This document shows positions 6,271-8,775 of a stretch of 8,775 bases of DNA, one piece after another. Each line of letters opens with the position of its first letter. Position 1 is the first letter of the stretch. Made by a program: the position numbers and the translations under genes. The stretch is taken from positions 1 through 8,775 of the forward strand of contig JAVEXO010000080.1 in assembly GCA_034003955.1 (NCBI GenBank). The letters run 5' to 3'. A model generated the notes under the pieces. That model saw only the letters and a program-made list of their open reading frames with translations. It had not been told where the DNA came from and searched no databases. This stretch comes from SZUA-370 sp034003955 (GTDB lineage: Bacteria > Spirochaetota > Spirochaetia > Treponematales > UBA12059).

Positions 6271-7217
6271 ACAAAGAAGACTGCATGGATCCTGAGCATG
6301 AGGTTCGTGGTCACGAGGTTCGTGAGCGGCACAATGCGCACTCAGGCATGTTCTACGACAGAGGACACACCATCGTAGAGGCCAGGACGCAGTACCAGCA
6401 CGCAGAACTCATTGAAACCGAAGCACTCGGGCGAGTCCTCCTCCTCGACGGCATCACACAGGTCTCAGAGTGTTGGGAAGAGCGCTATCACCAGAGCCTT
6501 GTACATCCTGCCATGCTCGCACACCCCAACCCCCGCCGCGTACTCGTCCTGGGTGGAGGAGACGGAGGCACCCTGCGGGAAATTGTGCGTCATCGTAGCG
6601 TGGAACTCGTAGATTTTGTTGAGCTGGATCCCGATGTTGTCAAGTTCTGCCGAGATCACCTGTATCACGTACACCGTGGCTCCTTCGGTGACCCGCGCGT
6701 CCGCTTTCATTACGGCGATGGCCGCACCTTCATGGAGTCACCTGCCATAAGCTATGACGTGATCATCATGGACATGACAGACCCAGACGGGCCGGCTCGC
6801 TTCCTCTATACCGCTGAATTCTTCAGTGCCGTACGAGCCGCCCTGCGTGACGAACGCTCTGTCTTCGCCATGCACGGCGAGTCGCCCGCCGCCCGGCCTG
6901 CCGCCTTCGCCTGTATTGGTACGACCCTCCGCTCCGTTTTTCCCGTCGTATCGACTGCTACAGCCTTCGTTCCGATGTACGGCACCCTCTGGTCATTCCG
7001 CTACGCCTCGGCGAGCACCGACCCATCAGGTCTTGCTACTGCCGATCTGGAGCGCCGCATGGCCGGACGCATGGACTCTCCCCCATCCTACACGTCGGTC
7101 GCCATGTGGCAGGCCCTCTTTGCCCCTGATCCAATCATTGCCGCCGCCGAGCTCCATCCCGATGCTCGGGTCATACGCGACGCAGAGCCAGACTTTCCTG
7201 ATGCCTTTGAGCTGTAA
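6267..7217 (+). CDS. speE: Spermidine synthase-like aminopropyltransferase
   Basis: Transfers the aminopropyl group of decarboxylated S-adenosylmethionine to an amine, normally putrescine to spermidine, in the cytoplasm. It is 316 residues against 288 in E. coli. An N-terminal beta domain (about 28-85) includes GRVLLLDGITQ (55-65). The Rossmann methyltransferase-like fold carries GGGDGG (96-101), VELDPDVV (118-125), DGR (151-153) and DMTDPDGPA (169-177), whose Asp169 and Asp172 correspond to the catalytic Asp pair of E. coli SpeE. Several acceptor-site positions differ from the usual enzyme: ECWEERYHQ (68-76) replaces the common ERDEFxYHE pattern, and AMHGESP (201-207) has His203 where a Gln is usual. 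The acceptor amine may thus differ from putrescine; this is inference. The first 25 residues are charged and contain a tandem HEVRG/HEVRE repeat. The start codon overlaps the speD stop; Met7 (6285) is an alternative start. Confidence 0.9.
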   Translation: MNKEDCMDPEHEVRGHEVRERHNAHSGMFYDRGHTIVEARTQYQHAELIETEALGRVLLLDGITQVSECWEERYHQSLVHPAMLAHPNPRRVLVLGGGDGGTLREIVRHRSVELVDFVELDPDVVKFCRDHLYHVHRGSFGDPRVRFHYGDGRTFMESPAISYDVIIMDMTDPDGPARFLYTAEFFSAVRAALRDERSVFAMHGESPAARPAAFACIGTTLRSVFPVVSTATAFVPMYGTLWSFRYASASTDPSGLATADLERRMAGRMDSPPSYTSVAMWQALFAPDPIIAAAELHPDARVIRDAEPDFPDAFEL

Positions 7218-7235
7218 GGGGGCGGACTAGCATCC

Positions 7236-7253
7236 AGCGCTATGTAGAGCGCT
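7236..7253. terminator. Small hairpin between convergent genes, possible bidirectional terminator
   Basis: AGCGCT (7236-7241), loop ATGTAG, AGCGCT (7248-7253) forms a 6-bp hairpin in the 51-base gap between the convergent ends of speE and the MotA-like gene. Position suits a shared terminator. No T-run follows on either strand, so the call rests on symmetry and position only. Confidence 0.35.
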
Positions 7254-7268
7254 ACCATCTATCGCCGA

Positions 7269-7727
7269 TCACCGAACACTGATCCCATTCAATCTCCTCT
7301 TAGCCGACGCCTCCAGAGGCAAACACACGAAGAGTCCTATTATGAGGACGTAGAAAATTGATATGAGGGCTACGGCGAGGTTTGGCCCAAGCCTGGAGCT
7401 ATCTGCCAGATTAGTAAGCTGAGCGATGACACCGAGGAGGAAGGCCATGGGGCCGGTGGCCATGAGGTAACCAAAGGCAGTACGGAAAAAGAGGCGTGCG
7501 TCTTCGAGCTCCGTCTTGTTTGCGGTGTCTGAGAGGGCGTGCCTAAAGGCCGCTCCCATCTGCCTAAACGACCACGTTGCTTTGAGTAGGGCCAGGGGTA
7601 CGCCAAACGCTATGAGAGCGCTAGCGGCGTCGATGTAGACGAGCGCCCTGCCTCCTGAGGCCACTATTACTAGGTAGGTGATCGCCAGAGCAGCGATAAC
7701 AGAAACCGAATACTTGAATGCTTGCAT
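7269..7727 (-). CDS. Compact MotA/TolQ/ExbB-like membrane protein
   Basis: Integral inner-membrane protein of 152 residues with about four predicted membrane helices: 6-24, 31-50, 84-107 and 114-138. The segment YIDAASALIAFGVPLALLKA (31-50) followed by WSFRQMGAAFRHAL resembles the second helix region of MotA-type stator proteins (IDxPSxxxxxGG...F..AF). The segment LGPNLAVALISIFYVLIIGL (113-132) followed by PLEA resembles the MotA/ExbB motif GPxLAVALxTTxYG...P.A. The large cytoplasmic loop of true MotA (about 250-290 residues) is mostly absent, leaving only a short charged loop at about 53-83. The start at 7727 is set by AAAGGAG five bases upstream; the longer frame to 7799 would overlap the preceding gene and lacks support. 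It is the last gene of the leftward sigma-factor operon, so it may be a sensor or channel linked to that module rather than a flagellar stator. Function is unknown. Confidence 0.6.
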   Translation of the reverse strand: MQAFKYSVSVIAALAITYLVIVASGGRALVYIDAASALIAFGVPLALLKATWSFRQMGAAFRHALSDTANKTELEDARLFFRTAFGYLMATGPMAFLLGVIAQLTNLADSSRLGPNLAVALISIFYVLIIGLFVCLPLEASAKRRLNGISVR

Positions 7728-7748
7728 GATTGCTCCTTTGGGCCCCTG

Positions 7749-7773
7749 TGGGCCAGCTCTATTTATTGGCCCA
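7749..7773 (-). other. Intercistronic hairpin between anti-sigma-like and MotA-like genes
   Basis: TGGGCCA (7749-7755) and TGGCCCA (7767-7773) are perfect inverted copies around an 11-base loop. The TAA stop of the anti-sigma-like frame (7763-7765) sits in the loop. It could stabilise or process the transcript, or reduce expression of the last gene. No T-run follows. Confidence 0.4.
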
Positions 7774-8127
7774 CGTATTGTGTGTGGCCCGTTTCCCAAA
7801 TCTTTACAGCACTTGCCTTGAGCTCGCGCCCCAGTTCACTCAAGCTGCCTGACTCTTGTGCTTGCACCATGCTCCGGGCCAGTTGGCCGTTAGCCGAACC
7901 AGGAAGGGCAAGCGTCGCGCAGACTAGCAGGCAGGCTGCCATCGCGAGGCTCGAGAGGATGTCCCGTAGCCTCTCTTGGTCGATGATGCTGGATGTTGCA
8001 TGTTGTTCAGCCACGCGCTGCTCCGTGGAAGCCGCGGCGGGCTCGGCAACGAGAAAGCTGCTGCCTTTATCTCCTCGCGAAAATAAGACACTAAGCGAGC
8101 CTCTATATCACCCTTCGCCTTAGCCAT
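7763..8127 (-). pseudogene. Anti-sigma-factor-like membrane protein, apparently frameshifted
   Basis: Two overlapping frames seem to be parts of one gene. The first starts at 8127 with an excellent ribosome site (AAGGAGG, six bases upstream) and overlaps the sigma-factor stop by eight bases. It encodes MAKAKGDIEARLVSYFREEI, an amphipathic opening typical of small anti-sigma proteins. After about residue 20 this frame becomes a Ser/Pro/Arg-rich stretch, likely out of frame, and stops at 7924. The -1 frame, open across 8050-8075 and ending at 7763, continues plausibly: a polar linker, one membrane helix (SSLAMAACLLVCATLAL) and an extracytoplasmic tail of about 45 residues. Joining them gives a single-pass anti-sigma of about 120 residues. 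The join region (GAGATAAAGG) is not a canonical slippery site. Alternatively the second frame is its own gene from a GTG at 8014, which has GGAG six bases upstream. Mutation, sequencing error, or two coupled genes all remain open. Confidence 0.5.
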
Positions 8128-8572
8128 GATCAGCCTCCTTCTGCCGCTGTAGCCGCTCGCGCAGGCTATGCATCCTCCACTTGACCGTGCCTAAGGGCGA
8201 GCCGGTGGCCCTGGCTGCCTCTGGACCCAGCTGCTTTTCGTCGACCATGCTCCCGAGCTCCACTAGATCCGCCGTACGCTCCCGCCTACGGTGCTGCGAG
8301 CGGAGGCGCGACAAGGCCAGGCGGCGGGTTATAGCGATAAGCCAGGGGTCAAATGACAGCTCTGGCCTGTAGAGCTCCGCCCGTTCAAAGGCCTTGAGCA
8401 GCGCGTCTCCTGCTAGTTCCTCACGATCCTCCAGGGAAAGCCCGTAGAACGAACGCAGGTAAACCTCGAGCCTGGGATGCCAGTGTTTCCAGAGGGCATC
8501 GAAGAGGCTCTGCCGATCACGGTCGGGCATCCGTCGGTTTTCCGTGAATGCGCGGCGTTCTTCCTCTTCCAT
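8120..8572 (-). CDS. ECF-type RNA polymerase sigma factor with shortened region 4
   Basis: Predicted extracytoplasmic-function sigma factor, 150 residues. Region 2 is complete at about 22-98: LFDALWKHWHPRLEVYLRSF (23-42), DREELAGDALLKAFERAE (49-66) and SFDPWLIAITRRLALSRLR (73-91), which should bind core polymerase and the -10 element. Region 4 retains its recognition helix-turn-helix, LGPEAARATGSPLGTVKWRM (115-134) followed by HSLRERL. The usual preceding segment (LPxKQRxxxxLRxxEG) is cut short: DEKQ (111-114) runs straight into LGPE, so roughly 13-16 residues seem missing. Start choice is uncertain: ATG at 8572 has no ribosome site and lies just after a TATACT box (complement of 8580-8585), and Met15 (8530) is an alternative. 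It overlaps the anti-sigma-like gene by eight bases and heads a three-gene leftward operon. The family is clear; whether it is active is not. Confidence 0.8.
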   Translation of the reverse strand: MEEEERRAFTENRRMPDRDRQSLFDALWKHWHPRLEVYLRSFYGLSLEDREELAGDALLKAFERAELYRPELSFDPWLIAITRRLALSRLRSQHRRRERTADLVELGSMVDEKQLGPEAARATGSPLGTVKWRMHSLRERLQRQKEADHG

Positions 8573-8601
8573 CTACTAGAGTATACGCGTGGAATGCTGC
8601 A

Positions 8602-8626
8602 AAGGTTGGTTAGTGTTACGAACCTT
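8602..8626. promoter_or_regulatory. Inverted repeat upstream of the sigma-factor gene
   Basis: AAGGTT (8602-8607) and AACCTT (8621-8626) are inverted copies separated by 13 bases in the divergent spacer between the sigma factor and the ABC transporter. It could be a regulator site for the leftward operon. Arms of six bases may also arise by chance. Confidence 0.25.
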
Positions 8627-8634
8627 GGTGATGC

Positions 8635-8663
8635 TTGACATTTACAAATTATTGTCTTACTGT
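8635..8663 (+). promoter_or_regulatory. Promoter candidate for the ABC-transporter gene
   Basis: A perfect TTGACA -35 hexamer (8635-8640) is followed after 17 bases by TACTGT (8658-8663), a weak -10. An alternative is TTTACA (8641-8646) with ACTAAT (8664-8669) after 17 bases. In either arrangement the -10 region touches the palindrome at 8661-8680, so a bound repressor would block polymerase. Confidence 0.45.
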
Positions 8664-8680
8664 ACTAATAGCCTAGTACA
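8661..8680. promoter_or_regulatory. Palindromic operator, GntR/YtrA-like
   Basis: Perfect inverted repeat TGTACTA (8661-8667), six-base spacer ATAGCC, TAGTACA (8674-8680). It overlaps the predicted -10/+1 region and lies 15 bases upstream of the ABC ATPase start. Symmetry and half-site resemble operators of YtrA-subfamily GntR repressors, which often sit upstream of ABC-transporter operons. The regulator itself is not in the window. Confidence 0.5.
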
Positions 8681-8695
8681 CTATAGGAGTAGTAA

Positions 8696-8775
8696 ATGCT
8701 ACAGATGCAGACCATGACCTTCGGGTATGGCAAGAAGCCGCTTTTTGAGGGCTTCGATTTAAGCCTGGAACCCGG
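8696..8775 (+). CDS. ABC transporter ATP-binding protein, N-terminal fragment
   Basis: Only the first 26 codons are in the window. The translation MLQMQTMTFGYGKKPLFEGF (1-20) followed by DLSLEP is the typical opening of an ABC ATPase: a beta strand, the aromatic A-loop position (FGYG, Tyr11) that stacks on adenine, and the strand leading to the Walker A motif, which would lie just beyond the edge. The start is fixed by AGGAG (8685-8689) six bases upstream. The palindrome and TTGACA upstream suggest a repressed transporter operon running rightward. Transported substrate cannot be told. Confidence 0.8.
   Translation, partial: MLQMQTMTFGYGKKPLFEGFDLSLEP

Noticed and set aside
7728..7799. N-terminal extension of the MotA-like protein to 7799
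   Set aside because: It overlaps the preceding frame and the intercistronic hairpin, while Met at 7727 has an excellent AAAGGAG site.

Overview
This is a gene-dense window of about 57% GC (estimated by eye) from a free-living-type bacterium. Isoleucine is often encoded by ATA despite the GC richness. The mix of genes is compatible with a spirochaete or another anaerobe: a CoA-disulfide-reductase/rhodanese/TusA/DsrE fusion, an E. coli-type SpeD, a stand-alone PAS protein, and an ECF sigma module with a MotA-like membrane protein. No gene here fixes the taxon, and I hold the spirochaete idea with low confidence.

Left part, all + strand. The window opens inside a long four-part sulfur-transfer fusion protein (1-2385), whose first ~40 residues lie outside. 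A 234-base spacer follows, with a good promoter candidate and several small hairpins. Next come a three-domain GNAT acetyltransferase (2620-4041), a 91-base spacer with two strong, mutually exclusive hairpins, and a cytoplasmic SGNH/GDSL hydrolase (4133-4828). A small PAS-domain protein (4855-5202, - strand) converges on the hydrolase and diverges from the next unit.

Middle part, + strand. A promoter candidate (5252-5280) precedes speD (S-adenosylmethionine decarboxylase) and speE (spermidine-synthase-like aminopropyltransferase). The two overlap by four bases and form a polyamine operon. SpeD carries an extra segment before its self-cleavage site. SpeE has unusual residues around its amine-acceptor site.

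Right part, - strand, transcribed leftward: an ECF-type sigma factor (8120-8572), an anti-sigma-like membrane protein that appears frameshifted (7763-8127), and a compact four-helix MotA/TolQ/ExbB-like protein (7269-7727). The sigma factor seems to lack a short piece of region 4, so this regulatory module may be decaying or unusual.

At the far right edge, on the + strand and divergent from the sigma operon, an ABC-transporter ATPase begins (8696). It is preceded by a perfect TGTACTA-N6-TAGTACA palindrome that resembles operators of GntR/YtrA-type repressors, which commonly control ABC-transporter operons.

I saw no tRNA, rRNA, insertion sequence, CRISPR array or origin. No gene-free stretch exceeds 300 bases.
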